From: Chloroflexota bacterium
GTDB lineage: Bacteria; Chloroflexota; Anaerolineae; Anaerolineales; Anaerolineaceae
DNA length: 64,000 nt
Direction of reading: 5' to 3'
NCBI GenBank assembly: GCA_021825925.1
Contig: JAKAFP010000005.1
Span: forward strand, 310,001 to 374,000
A program made the position numbers and the translations under genes. The notes under the pieces were generated by a model. The model did no database searches, had not been told where the DNA came from, and worked only from the letters and a program-made list of their open reading frames with translations. Below, one piece after another: positions 40,959 to 49,989 of the stretch. Each line of letters starts with the position of its first letter. Position 1 is the first letter of the stretch.

Positions 40959-41891
40959 ATGAAACATAACTTCGTTTATTCGTTGTTTGTTGCTCTAATC
41001 ATCGCTGCCTTCCCCATGGTTAAAACTTCCGCTGTTTCAGGTTCCGGTGTATGGACGACTCCATCCTCAGGTCTTCCAGGTCAGGAATTGATCATTAACA
41101 TTTCAGGTATGGTGGCAGGGGCCACATGCAGTGTATCTTTTGGATATATTGACCTGGCTCCTGTCACTCTCGATTCAAGTGGAAATGGCTCGATCGTCAT
41201 GACCGTACCTGCCACAGCTGCGGGCACGTATTCGATCATGGTGAGTTGTCCATCTACATTTGGAACGGTCGAGGAACTTGCGTCATTCACGGTACTCCGT
41301 CAATTTTCCCTTTCTCCTATAGACGGAAAACCAGGGGACACCATCAGTCTTTCTGCGATCAACTTTACTGGCGGTAGTGAGTGTGTGGTTTCAATGGCTG
41401 GTGCCAGTGGTTCTGTTACTGGCTTCACAATTGCGTCTGATGGAGAAGCTTATTCCTCATTTAAGATTCCTAATATTTCGACATCAGGTGATTATGCTGT
41501 CACAATGGATTGTTCGGATGGCTTGAATGAAAGTGCCAACCTTCATGTCACAGTCTCCAAAACAATCACAAAAAACTCCACAGCACTCCCAAAGATACCA
41601 ACCTCGACTCCTAAACCTACATCGGTAATAACCAAGATCAGTATTACGAATACCCCGTTGATCAAGATCAATCAACCTGCGGGCAATACAAACAAACCAA
41701 CAAATACACCCTTGATCACTTTTTCAGGTAACACAGCAGCTGCACCATCTTCAGAGACGAATCAATCCACTGCAATGCCAACAGCCACATCACCATTTGT
41801 TGGACTTCCAATCGTCACCTGGATCATCGTGATCGGTCTGCTTGTAGTGATTTTGATCTTGTTGGTCCTGTTGCTCAAAAGGAAAAAATAA
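40959..41891 (+). CDS. Membrane-anchored surface protein with Ig-like domains
   Basis: 310 residues. N-terminal signal sequence (~1-30), two repeats of ~85 residues with a beta-sandwich look (PSSGLPGQELIINISGMVAGATCSVSFGY... and SPIDGKPGDTISLSAINFTGGSECVVSMAG...), each with two Cys placed for a disulfide. A Thr/Pro/Asn-rich stalk (~205-275) precedes a membrane helix (~284-306) with KRKK tail. Architecture of a stalked cell-wall protein. The first repeat pattern GLPGQ...GM/GK resembles IPT/TIG or bacterial Ig domains. Good ribosome site (CGGAGG). Confidence 0.72.
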   Translation: MKHNFVYSLFVALIIAAFPMVKTSAVSGSGVWTTPSSGLPGQELIINISGMVAGATCSVSFGYIDLAPVTLDSSGNGSIVMTVPATAAGTYSIMVSCPSTFGTVEELASFTVLRQFSLSPIDGKPGDTISLSAINFTGGSECVVSMAGASGSVTGFTIASDGEAYSSFKIPNISTSGDYAVTMDCSDGLNESANLHVTVSKTITKNSTALPKIPTSTPKPTSVITKISITNTPLIKINQPAGNTNKPTNTPLITFSGNTAAAPSSETNQSTAMPTATSPFVGLPIVTWIIVIGLLVVILILLVLLLKRKK

Positions 41892-42000
41892 TCAAGATTA
41901 AAACAAGAGCTTGAGTTTTTTCACCTGTGTTTTTGGTAATTGTAATATTAACTTATTTATGATAATTTAGATATATAATATCATAAAATAAGGAGTTCCT

Positions 42001-42747
42001 ATGACTGTTCAACTTGGCGCTTTGGCGCCTGACTTCACCTTACCCAGCCAACTTGGCAAAAAGATCACCCTCAGCGACCTGCGCGGAAAGAACGTGGTGC
42101 TGGCTTTTTATCCCCTGGCCTGGACACCCGTCTGCACTCTGCAAATTCCCCTCTACGAAGCCGAGATGGAAAAATTCGTCGCCCTCGACACGCAGATCCT
42201 TTCGATCAGCGTGGATTCAGCCGACTGCCTGCGCGCCTGGGCCGAGAGCCTGGGCGGCATTCACTACCCGATGCTCAGCGATTTTTGGCCGCATGGCGCA
42301 GTCGCACAGCTCTATGGGGTGCTGCAAGCCGACGGAAGGAGTGAACGCGCCCTCTTCGTCATAGACAAGCAGGGCATCGTGCGTTACATAGACATTCACG
42401 ATATTCACGACCAGCCCTCCAACGAGGTGTTGCGCAAGGCCATCCGCGAGATTGACCCCGAAATCCGTGACCGCCCTGAACTGCCCGACCCCAAACCGGC
42501 AGCGCTTCCCCATGGTGGTATCGTGATGTACTGTACAGCCTGGTGCCCGGATTGCAAACGTGCGCGTAAATGGCTGGCTGATAATAAGATCCCCTATACC
42601 GAAGTGGATATCACCACCACACCTGGTGCAGCCCAGCAGGTTGAACAATGGGCCAACGGCAACCGCACCACCCCCACGTTTGATATTGACGGCACCATCG
42701 TCGTGGACTACGACCTTCCGCGGTTAAAGGAAGTGTTGAAGATGTGA
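42001..42747 (+). CDS. Peroxiredoxin-glutaredoxin fusion
   Basis: 248 residues. Residues 1-160 are an AhpC/TSA-type peroxiredoxin ([37 protein letters not shown]) with peroxidatic Cys45 in the TPVC motif, closest to AhpE/BCP-like one-Cys proteins. Residues 170-248 are a glutaredoxin/thioredoxin-like domain with Cys182-Pro-Asp-Cys185 and the cis-Pro [10 protein letters not shown]. The fused dithiol domain would recycle the peroxidase. Prx-Grx hybrids exist in other bacteria, usually with a different Prx type. Monocistronic. Confidence 0.9.
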   Translation: MTVQLGALAPDFTLPSQLGKKITLSDLRGKNVVLAFYPLAWTPVCTLQIPLYEAEMEKFVALDTQILSISVDSADCLRAWAESLGGIHYPMLSDFWPHGAVAQLYGVLQADGRSERALFVIDKQGIVRYIDIHDIHDQPSNEVLRKAIREIDPEIRDRPELPDPKPAALPHGGIVMYCTAWCPDCKRARKWLADNKIPYTEVDITTTPGAAQQVEQWANGNRTTPTFDIDGTIVVDYDLPRLKEVLKM

Positions 42748-42774
42748 GATTCATTGGAAGAAGTTCGCTCACAT

Positions 42775-42805
42775 CAAAGCCCTTAATAGTTGATTAAGGG
42801 CTTTG
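42775..42805 (+). terminator. Intrinsic terminator of the Prx-Grx gene
   Basis: A 13-bp stem (42775-42787 with 42793-42805) and 5-base loop. Only short T runs within and after it. Confidence 0.75.
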
Positions 42806-42870
42806 ATTATTAAGAGATAAAGTGATAGTAGGTAAGGAAACCATCCAGATTAAGGATACTGATAATATGC

Positions 42871-42906
42871 TATAATGTAATGCAATAGCAATACATTAGC
42901 AATACA
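42871..42906 (+). promoter_or_regulatory. Promoter and operator repeats of the RelB/YafQ pair
   Basis: TATAAT (42871-42876). Two direct copies of TAGCAATACA (42886-42895 and 42897-42906) one helical turn apart lie between the -10 and the gene, fitting a RelB/DinJ-type autoregulatory operator. Confidence 0.55.
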
Positions 42907-42923
42907 AAAGAATGAGAGTTAGA

Positions 42924-43184
42924 ATGAATAAAACAGCCACAGTTTCCGTGAGAGTAAAACCCGAAATAAAAACCCGTGCAGAAGATGTGTTTGAAAAATT
43001 GGGGATAACCCCCACTGACGCGATTACTATGTTCTATAGCCAGGTCAGTCTCAGACAGGGAATACCGTTTCCAGTGGAAATTCCCAATCCAGTAACCATG
43101 AAAACAATTGCTGATGCCGACGCTGGAAAAGACCTTTATAAAGTGAATAATGTTGATGATCTTTTTTACGAGATCGGCATTTAA
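42924..43184 (+). CDS. RelB/DinJ-family antitoxin
   Basis: 86 residues. ATVSVRVKPEIKTRAEDVFEKLGITPTDAITMFYSQVSLRQGIPFPVEIP is the RelB/DinJ pattern: an RHH N terminus (VSVRV) and the G-I-T/S-x-x-D-A-I motif. The C-terminal tail would wrap the toxin. ATG 42924 is preferred (GAGAG upstream); ATG 42912 is in frame. It is 3 bases before the YafQ gene. Confidence 0.9.
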   Translation: MNKTATVSVRVKPEIKTRAEDVFEKLGITPTDAITMFYSQVSLRQGIPFPVEIPNPVTMKTIADADAGKDLYKVNNVDDLFYEIGI

Positions 43185-43187
43185 ATC

Positions 43188-43457
43188 ATGCGCTCAATTG
43201 TTTATACAGGGCGGTTTAAAAAAGATCTTAAGCGCATGATAAAACAAGGTGCAGACAAGATGTTGCTGCATGAGGTGCTGATAACACTCCAACAAGGCAA
43301 GCCGCTTGATCCCAAATATGATGATCATCCGCTGCACGGAAAATTAGGAGGGAAAAGAGATTGCCACATTACACCGGATTGGGTGTTAATCTACGCTATT
43401 GATAAAAGCGATTTGATACTCTATCGCACTGGAACACATTCAGATCTCTTCAATTAG
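43188..43457 (+). CDS. YafQ-family mRNA interferase toxin
   Basis: 89 residues. KKDLKRMIKQGAD, then DHPLHGKLGGKRDCHITPDWVLIYAID and LILYRTGTHSDLF match YafQ, including the His, Asp-Trp and final His residues used for in-frame mRNA cleavage at the ribosome. Cotranscribed with the RelB/DinJ-type antitoxin. Confidence 0.9.
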   Translation: MRSIVYTGRFKKDLKRMIKQGADKMLLHEVLITLQQGKPLDPKYDDHPLHGKLGGKRDCHITPDWVLIYAIDKSDLILYRTGTHSDLFN

Positions 43458-43479
43458 AAAAAATCCACACACGAAAATC

Positions 43480-43515
43480 AGAACCCCGCGGTTTTAAACC
43501 AACCAGCAGGGTTCT
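43480..43515. terminator. Imperfect hairpin between convergent genes
   Basis: AGAACCC (43480-43486) pairs with GGGTTCT (43509-43515) around a partly paired interior (GGTTT/AAACC). It lies between the YafQ and cupin gene ends; a likely shared terminator. Confidence 0.5.
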
Positions 43516-43547
43516 TGCTCTACAAAAATTTTTATTGAAGTTAAGAA

Positions 43548-43988
43548 TTAATCGTTATTCCACTCGCCGGGTTGCTCGCGGAAAGCAGCCCTGATCAGCA
43601 CCTGCTTTTGATCCTCATCCAGAGCGCAGTAATCCGTGTTGGCGAGACCGGTGTTGCGGTTCTCAACCAGCAGAATGGTGGCATTGTGGCTGAGAACGCA
43701 GCAATGCCAGGCGTTCTTACGCACATTATATAATTTGCAGGGTTCCATCACGATAGGCGTCAGCTCTTCCACAGATTCGTCACCCGTACCCATATAGAGG
43801 ATAGCCTTGCCAGCCAACAGAACAAACACCTCATCTGTTTCGACGTGTCTTTCAACCCGGTTGATGTTGCGCGGGATCAACTCATCAATATAGCGCAGAA
43901 ATGCCACCCGCCAGGTACCAAAATCAATCAGCGGAAGATAGCCAATACCGTCAAATTCCTTAATTTCCAACAGACTCTCATCCATCAT
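43548..43988 (-). CDS. Cupin-fold protein
   Basis: 146 residues. RHVETDEVFVLLAGKAILYMGTG gives cupin motif 1 (H-x3-E/D-E-x-F), and MEPCKLYNVRKNAWHCCVL gives motif 2 (P...H). The fold and size suit a metal-dependent sugar or sugar-acid isomerase or a small-metabolite enzyme, similar to ureidoglycolate-lyase-like cupins. It starts 12 bases after the end of the shorter GH94 gene, so a role in phosphorolysis-product metabolism is possible (inference). Confidence 0.75.
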   Translation of the reverse strand: MMDESLLEIKEFDGIGYLPLIDFGTWRVAFLRYIDELIPRNINRVERHVETDEVFVLLAGKAILYMGTGDESVEELTPIVMEPCKLYNVRKNAWHCCVLSHNATILLVENRNTGLANTDYCALDEDQKQVLIRAAFREQPGEWNND

Positions 43989-44000
43989 GTAATGCCTCTT

Positions 44001-46697
44001 TCAGTCTTCCAGATATGCAACGATTTTGGTCTTTTCAGGCCAGGCTGCGATTTCCTTACGGTCAAAGCAGACTTCCCGTGCGGTAACTTCATGCGTTTTA
44101 CCGTTTACTTCCAACTTTTTAATGTGTGATGATTTGCCGAGCTGTGAACGATGATATTCGACCTCGAGTTCCTTGCCTGCAAATCGTACGTTCACACTGC
44201 AATGGTCAGGTTGTTTTGCCGAGAACCGCGGGGCTAACACCAGATCGCCCAGACGGCCTTTGATGCCGTACACCTCGGTCAACAGGGTTAAGAGATACCA
44301 CGAAGCGGAACCGGTCAGGTAAGGATACATGCCGCGTCCGCGGCTGTTGAAATATTCAGGCAGACCAGGGTACATGTGGCTCTTGTTGAAATCCTGGCTT
44401 TGCCGGTACATGCCTTCAAGCACCTTCCAACCTTCCTCGACTTTGCCGCGTTTATAAAGTGCATTGCCAAACATAACGGACATGTGACTGAACATGGCGC
44501 CGTTTTCTTTATGCCCAAAGGCAAATCCAAACGCGCGGCCAAGATGGTCAACCCCTTCGCCGAAGTAGCTGTTCAGCTTATAACCGCCTACCATTTCATC
44601 ATACAGATACCGGTCCGCGGCATTGACGATCTTTTCGACTTGATCCTCATTGGCGATACCACTCATCAAGGTAAACACCTGTCCGGTAAGGGTCATGCGT
44701 ACGCCGTTGGGATGGTCGCCATCCACCCGGTTCCCCTGGTTGTCATAATAGCCGTTGAACCAGGCTTGCCCTTCCTTGCTGTTGACCCACTCCTGCTGGC
44801 GGATGTGAGCGGTCAACCAATCCGCCTTGCCCTGCAGATCCCAGGCCAGGTCTGAACACTTAACCAGCACCTTCATGCCGCTAAGCTCACCCTCAACCGA
44901 GGTGAAATAGTCCTCAAGTCGCTGATGTTTGGCATCAATGGATTCATATTCCGACACCGGAGCATTGAGTAGGGCGACCAACTCATTGGCCAATTCGATC
45001 TCGGTCACACCCCTGGCTTGAAGCGCCAGGCAGAGTTTTGCCAGTGTGGAAAGGTTCGCCGCATAGAGCGCCGAAAAGGCCACGCTTTCACCCTTCTCGG
45101 CGGCCATATCCAACGCATCGTTCCAATCCGCGCCTTCGAGGCGGATCAGGTTGTGATCGCCCACATTGTAAAAAACGGCCAGATGCTGCACAAGCATGTG
45201 CTCTAGCAGGCTGCCCTGCACCACCTTGCCGGTCCTGGTTTTTAACTGGGTATCGGTTCCTGGTTTCCAATTTAAGTTGGTTTTCTTGGTGCGGTGGCTG
45301 AGATGATCAGCAAAATAGGTCTGTGTGCGCATCAAGAAGTTCAGGTCGCCGCTCAAATCAATGTACTGTTGAACGGTCAGCAGCGGCCAGGCACCATGAT
45401 CCATCCACACACGGGGAATGTTATTACGGTCCGCCTTGAACTCGCCAAGTCGGCTGCCGATGATGGTTGCGTTGGAACCATCCATGCGCACGCCGGCAAA
45501 ACTGTCATGCAACAAGCCAGCCACGTCTTCGGGTTCAGTGAGCAGCAGTGCCAGGGCATCCTGCCAGAGGTCGCGCCAGCCGCGGCCGCCGCGGCCGTAA
45601 TCGTGATAGGGAAGGAAGGAGTTGCCCATCCAACGCCGCAGAATGGGTTGAATGCCCACCCACTTCAACCAACCGTCGAAATCCTCATCGCCTGTATTGA
45701 ACACCAACAGGTCGGATTTTTGTTTCCAGAAGGCGCGTGTTTCTGCCAGATGTTGCTCCGCTTTGGCAGCCGTATCATATTGATCCAACAAGGCCTCGAC
45801 ATCCTGACCTTCAGAGAGGATGGCCAGTACCATGACGTAAGTGATGGAGCTGCCGGGTTTCAAGGTTTGGGTTTTGAACCGCAGACCGCCGATACTTTCG
45901 TAGCCGTCCGGTCCCTTGCCCACGCCCTGAGCAGCAGGCAGATTGTTGACCACCGCTTGCGGCCAATCCAGGCTGCCCCCCTCGCCGATGAAATCCTCCA
46001 CTGAGGGGAAGAAACCCGTCGGGGCGCTGCCGTCGCCTTCGGCGCCCAACACTGCGTAGCGCAGTTGATTGTGGATATGTCCGCGTTCGTCAAATGAAAG
46101 CGTGGGTTTCACCACCACACCATGTTTGACACAGGTAGTACGGTGCAGCAGCGAAGTCACGTGGCGGTGATCGCGCAGATTATCCGCAGAACGGCCAAAA
46201 ATGGGGATGGCCGCAGTCGGAGCGATTTCTATATTTTTATTTCCGTTATTGGTCAGCACCACCCGCATCAGTTCCACGCGGTCAGAGGTCATGGGCACAA
46301 AGCTGGTCACTTCAGCCTGCAAACCGGAGTCATGCCTGCGGGTGACCGACTGCCAGAGCAAGCCGGCCTTAAGCTGTGCCTTTTCGGCTTTTTCGGTAAA
46401 GTGCTTCGAAGTCTGCTGTGCGCTGCCGCCGGTGGCTGACCAGGCTTGCCCATTCACCAGCACCCAAAAGTTGCGCGCCGAGCGGCTGTTATGCAGATCT
46501 TCGACCGAGGTCGGCAAAAGCAGAAATGAATTCTGATCCGCTTTGGCATCGCCGTTGAAGGTGGGCGTCACGCTCGAGATCATGCCGGCCTGGTTTACCA
46601 ATGGCAAATAAAGATAACTTCCGCTTTCAGCATCTGCCTGTTCAAAAGTACCCTGCCTGTCAATGAACTTCCACTGTTTCGGATCGGATGACTTCAT
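44001..46697 (-). CDS. GH94 family glycoside phosphorylase
   Basis: 898 residues, the usual length of a GH94 protein. An N-terminal beta-sandwich (~1-300), helical linker and (alpha/alpha)6 barrel follow. GRGGRGWRDLWQDALALLL (~369-387) is the typical barrel start, RVWMDHGAWPLLTVQQYI follows, and GADWNDALDMA carries the expected general acid Asp527. GH94 enzymes cleave beta-glucosidic bonds with phosphate (cellobiose, laminaribiose, chitobiose, beta-1,2-glucan); acceptor specificity is not clear from sequence. Start at 46697 (GAGG upstream), 33 bases after the longer GH94 gene. Confidence 0.88.
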   Translation of the reverse strand: MKSSDPKQWKFIDRQGTFEQADAESGSYLYLPLVNQAGMISSVTPTFNGDAKADQNSFLLLPTSVEDLHNSRSARNFWVLVNGQAWSATGGSAQQTSKHFTEKAEKAQLKAGLLWQSVTRRHDSGLQAEVTSFVPMTSDRVELMRVVLTNNGNKNIEIAPTAAIPIFGRSADNLRDHRHVTSLLHRTTCVKHGVVVKPTLSFDERGHIHNQLRYAVLGAEGDGSAPTGFFPSVEDFIGEGGSLDWPQAVVNNLPAAQGVGKGPDGYESIGGLRFKTQTLKPGSSITYVMVLAILSEGQDVEALLDQYDTAAKAEQHLAETRAFWKQKSDLLVFNTGDEDFDGWLKWVGIQPILRRWMGNSFLPYHDYGRGGRGWRDLWQDALALLLTEPEDVAGLLHDSFAGVRMDGSNATIIGSRLGEFKADRNNIPRVWMDHGAWPLLTVQQYIDLSGDLNFLMRTQTYFADHLSHRTKKTNLNWKPGTDTQLKTRTGKVVQGSLLEHMLVQHLAVFYNVGDHNLIRLEGADWNDALDMAAEKGESVAFSALYAANLSTLAKLCLALQARGVTEIELANELVALLNAPVSEYESIDAKHQRLEDYFTSVEGELSGMKVLVKCSDLAWDLQGKADWLTAHIRQQEWVNSKEGQAWFNGYYDNQGNRVDGDHPNGVRMTLTGQVFTLMSGIANEDQVEKIVNAADRYLYDEMVGGYKLNSYFGEGVDHLGRAFGFAFGHKENGAMFSHMSVMFGNALYKRGKVEEGWKVLEGMYRQSQDFNKSHMYPGLPEYFNSRGRGMYPYLTGSASWYLLTLLTEVYGIKGRLGDLVLAPRFSAKQPDHCSVNVRFAGKELEVEYHRSQLGKSSHIKKLEVNGKTHEVTAREVCFDRKEIAAWPEKTKIVAYLED

Positions 46698-46730
46698 AAC
46701 GCCTCACTTGCGATTAATGATAAGGTTGGA

Positions 46731-49700
46731 TTAATAGTGCACATCCATGGTCAGGATTTTACCTTCACGTGCCATCCCAGCATAGGGCGAACCAATACTA
46801 TTGCCGTCCACTGTTATTATTTCACCGGAATAAGTTTTTAAACGGATGCTTACAGGTTTGATCCCGAATGTATCTTTTCGGGAAGGATTATGCAGGGTCA
46901 CATCACAGCTCCCCAACAGTTTGAATTTGAAAGTGCCATCTGTTTTAAACAGCCAACCGGGAAGCAAGGGCTGGAAGGTGAGCACAAGTTCACCATCCAC
47001 CATGTCAAATGGTTTTTGCCCGGCAGTTATGATGACCCACATGCTCAGAAACTCGGCTGTGGATCCGCTCAGGCGGGCGACAAACCCGTTCCCTTGCAGA
47101 CTGGGGTCAGGATGTGCACTGGAAGCGATGAAAGATGAATTTTCAAGCGGGCTGCGTCCGTAAACCTCGGGGTTCATGAATGCCGGCACATGATGCTTGA
47201 ACTCGTGATAAAACTCACCGTACAACCCCTTTCGCAGCAGTTCCAGCATCAACTTGAAGTCCATGTGCATCCAGATGGATTCGTTTTCAAGCCAACCGGG
47301 GGTGAAAGCACGCGCGCGTCCGATCATGTGGGGCTGGCTTTCAAGACTGGCATTCAAACGGAACATGTTCAATTTCTGATCGAATAAGGCGCTCTTTCGC
47401 AGCTTTTGATACAGGTTACCAGCCGCGGAAGCATCCAGGGTTCGCAATCGGCGAACAGGTCCTTCCAGGAAGGTCGGCAACGGCTGCGCCTTAAACTCCG
47501 TCACATTGATGATCGGTCTCCCCAATGCATCCTTTTGACCAGTCTTTTCAAACTTGACTGGCTGATGAACAAAATAGGTGGCCGGCAGTTCACCCGCCGC
47601 AGCTTCGGATCTTTTCACTCCGTCAACCAGGTAAGCCTGCATGGCAGTGAGTGTACCGGTCAGGTCAACCATTTCGCAGGTGCCGTCAAATCCGAGGCGC
47701 GTGACTTCTCGATAATGCTCCACTGCGTTGGAAAGCCCCTGCCACACTTCAAAGGGAGTAGGATTGCCTGCCAGGGTTTTTCCAAGGGTTTCCACCAGTT
47801 TAATCGCTTCAATCGGCAGTTCTACTTTTCTTCCGGTTTCGGTTAACAATTCAATCAAGTAGTTGATCAGCCGCAACAATTCATAACTATCTGGCATGGA
47901 AGAACCGAAAAGTGCCGGCATGCCGTTGAGGGCATCATACCAGCCCGGTTTGCCGCCTTCCATTTGCACCCCGTAGCCGGAGGGATCCAGCGCCGCGAAT
48001 TTCAACAGTGCCAGGAGTGCGAATTTTGAGACCAGCGAAACTTTGAAGACATCCCCTTTGCCATATTTTGTTCGGCTCCAATGACCATCCTCCTGGCGGG
48101 CTGCCAGCATGGCGGTTTTTTCTTCATCCTTGTAAACCACATTGAACTGGCGCGGCGCATCTCCATCCAGCACAAAACGCTTGCTGCGCGGATTGATACA
48201 GGTGGCATTGTCGAAGAAAGCCAGCGGTTTCGAATCAAAAAACAGGCGCTCCCGGTTCTCCGGGAAAACCTTCAAGTAGGATTCAACCAGGTCGAGGTTG
48301 TAGCTCCAATGGTCGGACCAATACCCCTCACTGTGAACCGCCTGGATATGCTGCTCCGCCCCGGCAAACACTTTTTCAAGAAACTCGTCAGGCGTGACCG
48401 AAAGACCCGATCTCAAAGCGACAGTCATCACCTGCCCGGGTGTGAAATGCCCACTTAAAACTTTTCGCAGTTCTTCTGGTTCGGCTGCCAGCTTAAGCAG
48501 TGCTGATACCGCATCCGTAGGCAGGGTGAAGTTGGACCCCTGGATGGTTAAAGGATTGTAGCCATCGCTCTGGATAAGACTCATGAACAAGCGGATGTTG
48601 AATTCGCCTGACTTGGAGAAAAAATAAGCGTCGCTGCGGCGGTTCTGGTTGATATCCCGGTAGCTGCCGTTGCCCTGGCTGTAAAGCTCGGGAGCAACAA
48701 CAAAGAAGTTGTAATCGCGTTCAAGGTCCCCATGCCGGCGAGAAAAAACATGATAGGTGTGTTTTCCACCCAACATCAAGGGCATGCCTCCGCGCATCAC
48801 GTTATCGAGCCAGGTTTGACTGCAGTAATCGTCAAAGATCGTTGAGGCGCTTTCGGTATGAATGGGGCTGGTTAATTCGCGCGCCAGTTGGCGTTCTTCC
48901 TCAATTTTTGACAGCATGAAATCCGTTTTCTGCAGGCGCGAGACTTGGGATTGAATGACTTCAAATTGAAGGGCATGACCGTAATAACTGTGGATGGTCT
49001 CAGACTTCCCTTCAGCCAGTTCAAGTTCCGAGCCGAACATGGCGCAGGGCGTGCGCCCCTGAGTGACCTGGTACTCGGCGAGGATGGACGGCAGCCCCCG
49101 ATCCACCAACTTTTGTGGAAAACTAAAAGCCGTATCCGTACCAAACACCGCCTGCGGATCCACCAAAGCTGATAGCAGTTTTCCTTCATGCAGAGCCACG
49201 GCAAAGTTGCCAGCCTTGATCTCCTCCACATGCAGTTTGTCATCCGCGCTGGCCTTGATGCGGAAGAATGGCAGAGCCTCTTGATGGTGGACAACCTCAA
49301 TCCAAGCTTCGATGGTACGGCCCATGTTTTTAAAGGTCTGGTCGTCAATTCCATAGGGGCAGAGCACGGGTAGACCATCCAACAGTTCGAGCTTTAGGGA
49401 ACCCTTGCCAATATTGGTAAAAGTCACCTTGCGAACCAGCGCCGCGAAGGGTTCATTGGGTAAAAGGAAATACAAGACATTGACTTTAAGACCGAGGGTT
49501 TCGTTGACCTCTTCAATTTCGAGATCGTTGAGTCCGGTGGTCATGCTGCGTTTGACCTGGGCTCCACCCACGGCACCAAAGGGTTCGTAATTCCAAAACA
49601 CGCCGCCGCGGTTTCCCTTTAAAAATGTGCGGAAACCTAATTGAGCAGCCACCTGGTAAGCACGCTGGGCGCACTGATATTCCATCAAGGGATGATCCTT

Positions 49701-49865
49701 GCTTTCCACGCCAAAGCCGGCAATGGCCTGTCCACGATTGATATAAAACACCCACATGGGTATTCCCATCAACCCGGCAATACCCGGAAGAAAACTTGAA
49801 AACACTTTTTTTTGTTGAAAATCTTGCAGTAAAAATCGCCCGGAGGAAGATGATAGTTCAGCCAT
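46731..49865 (-). CDS. Large GH94-like protein (putative 1,2-beta-oligoglucan phosphorylase type)
   Basis: 1044 residues from ATG 49865 (GAGGAG upstream; the frame runs to 49907). The N-terminal part is a beta-sandwich of GH94/glucoamylase-like type (GGVFWNYEPFGAVGGAQVKRSM). Its barrel has HTYHVFSRRHGDLERDYNFF, DGYNPLTIQGSNF and GKPGWYDALNGMPALFGSSM, where Asp644 in WYDALNG is the likely general acid. Length and this motif fit the 1,2-beta-oligoglucan phosphorylase (Lin1839-like) branch better than cellobiose phosphorylase. That branch call is tentative. It is next to a second GH94 gene and a BcsB-like gene. Confidence 0.78.
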   Translation of the reverse strand: MAELSSSSGRFLLQDFQQKKVFSSFLPGIAGLMGIPMWVFYINRGQAIAGFGVESKDHPLMEYQCAQRAYQVAAQLGFRTFLKGNRGGVFWNYEPFGAVGGAQVKRSMTTGLNDLEIEEVNETLGLKVNVLYFLLPNEPFAALVRKVTFTNIGKGSLKLELLDGLPVLCPYGIDDQTFKNMGRTIEAWIEVVHHQEALPFFRIKASADDKLHVEEIKAGNFAVALHEGKLLSALVDPQAVFGTDTAFSFPQKLVDRGLPSILAEYQVTQGRTPCAMFGSELELAEGKSETIHSYYGHALQFEVIQSQVSRLQKTDFMLSKIEEERQLARELTSPIHTESASTIFDDYCSQTWLDNVMRGGMPLMLGGKHTYHVFSRRHGDLERDYNFFVVAPELYSQGNGSYRDINQNRRSDAYFFSKSGEFNIRLFMSLIQSDGYNPLTIQGSNFTLPTDAVSALLKLAAEPEELRKVLSGHFTPGQVMTVALRSGLSVTPDEFLEKVFAGAEQHIQAVHSEGYWSDHWSYNLDLVESYLKVFPENRERLFFDSKPLAFFDNATCINPRSKRFVLDGDAPRQFNVVYKDEEKTAMLAARQEDGHWSRTKYGKGDVFKVSLVSKFALLALLKFAALDPSGYGVQMEGGKPGWYDALNGMPALFGSSMPDSYELLRLINYLIELLTETGRKVELPIEAIKLVETLGKTLAGNPTPFEVWQGLSNAVEHYREVTRLGFDGTCEMVDLTGTLTAMQAYLVDGVKRSEAAAGELPATYFVHQPVKFEKTGQKDALGRPIINVTEFKAQPLPTFLEGPVRRLRTLDASAAGNLYQKLRKSALFDQKLNMFRLNASLESQPHMIGRARAFTPGWLENESIWMHMDFKLMLELLRKGLYGEFYHEFKHHVPAFMNPEVYGRSPLENSSFIASSAHPDPSLQGNGFVARLSGSTAEFLSMWVIITAGQKPFDMVDGELVLTFQPLLPGWLFKTDGTFKFKLLGSCDVTLHNPSRKDTFGIKPVSIRLKTYSGEIITVDGNSIGSPYAGMAREGKILTMDVHY

Positions 49866-49989
49866 TAGACTCCTCTTGCATTTTTGGTTTTCATTATAGT
49901 CTGACATGAGTTCAGGTGTTTATAAATTTCACCCTGCTCCTCTTTATTGGGAAAAAGGTGCAGGGTGAAGTAATCCATTCAACGATTTC

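Noticed and set aside
41801-41891. C-terminal LPIVT plus membrane helix and KRKK as a sortase sorting signal for the sortase-like protein
   Set aside because: The pentapeptide does not fit LPxTG-type motifs well and the protein is far from the sortase-like gene; an ordinary membrane anchor explains it.
45294-46004. 236-codon plus-strand frame inside the GH94 gene
   Set aside because: Antisense to a highly conserved catalytic region; no independent support.
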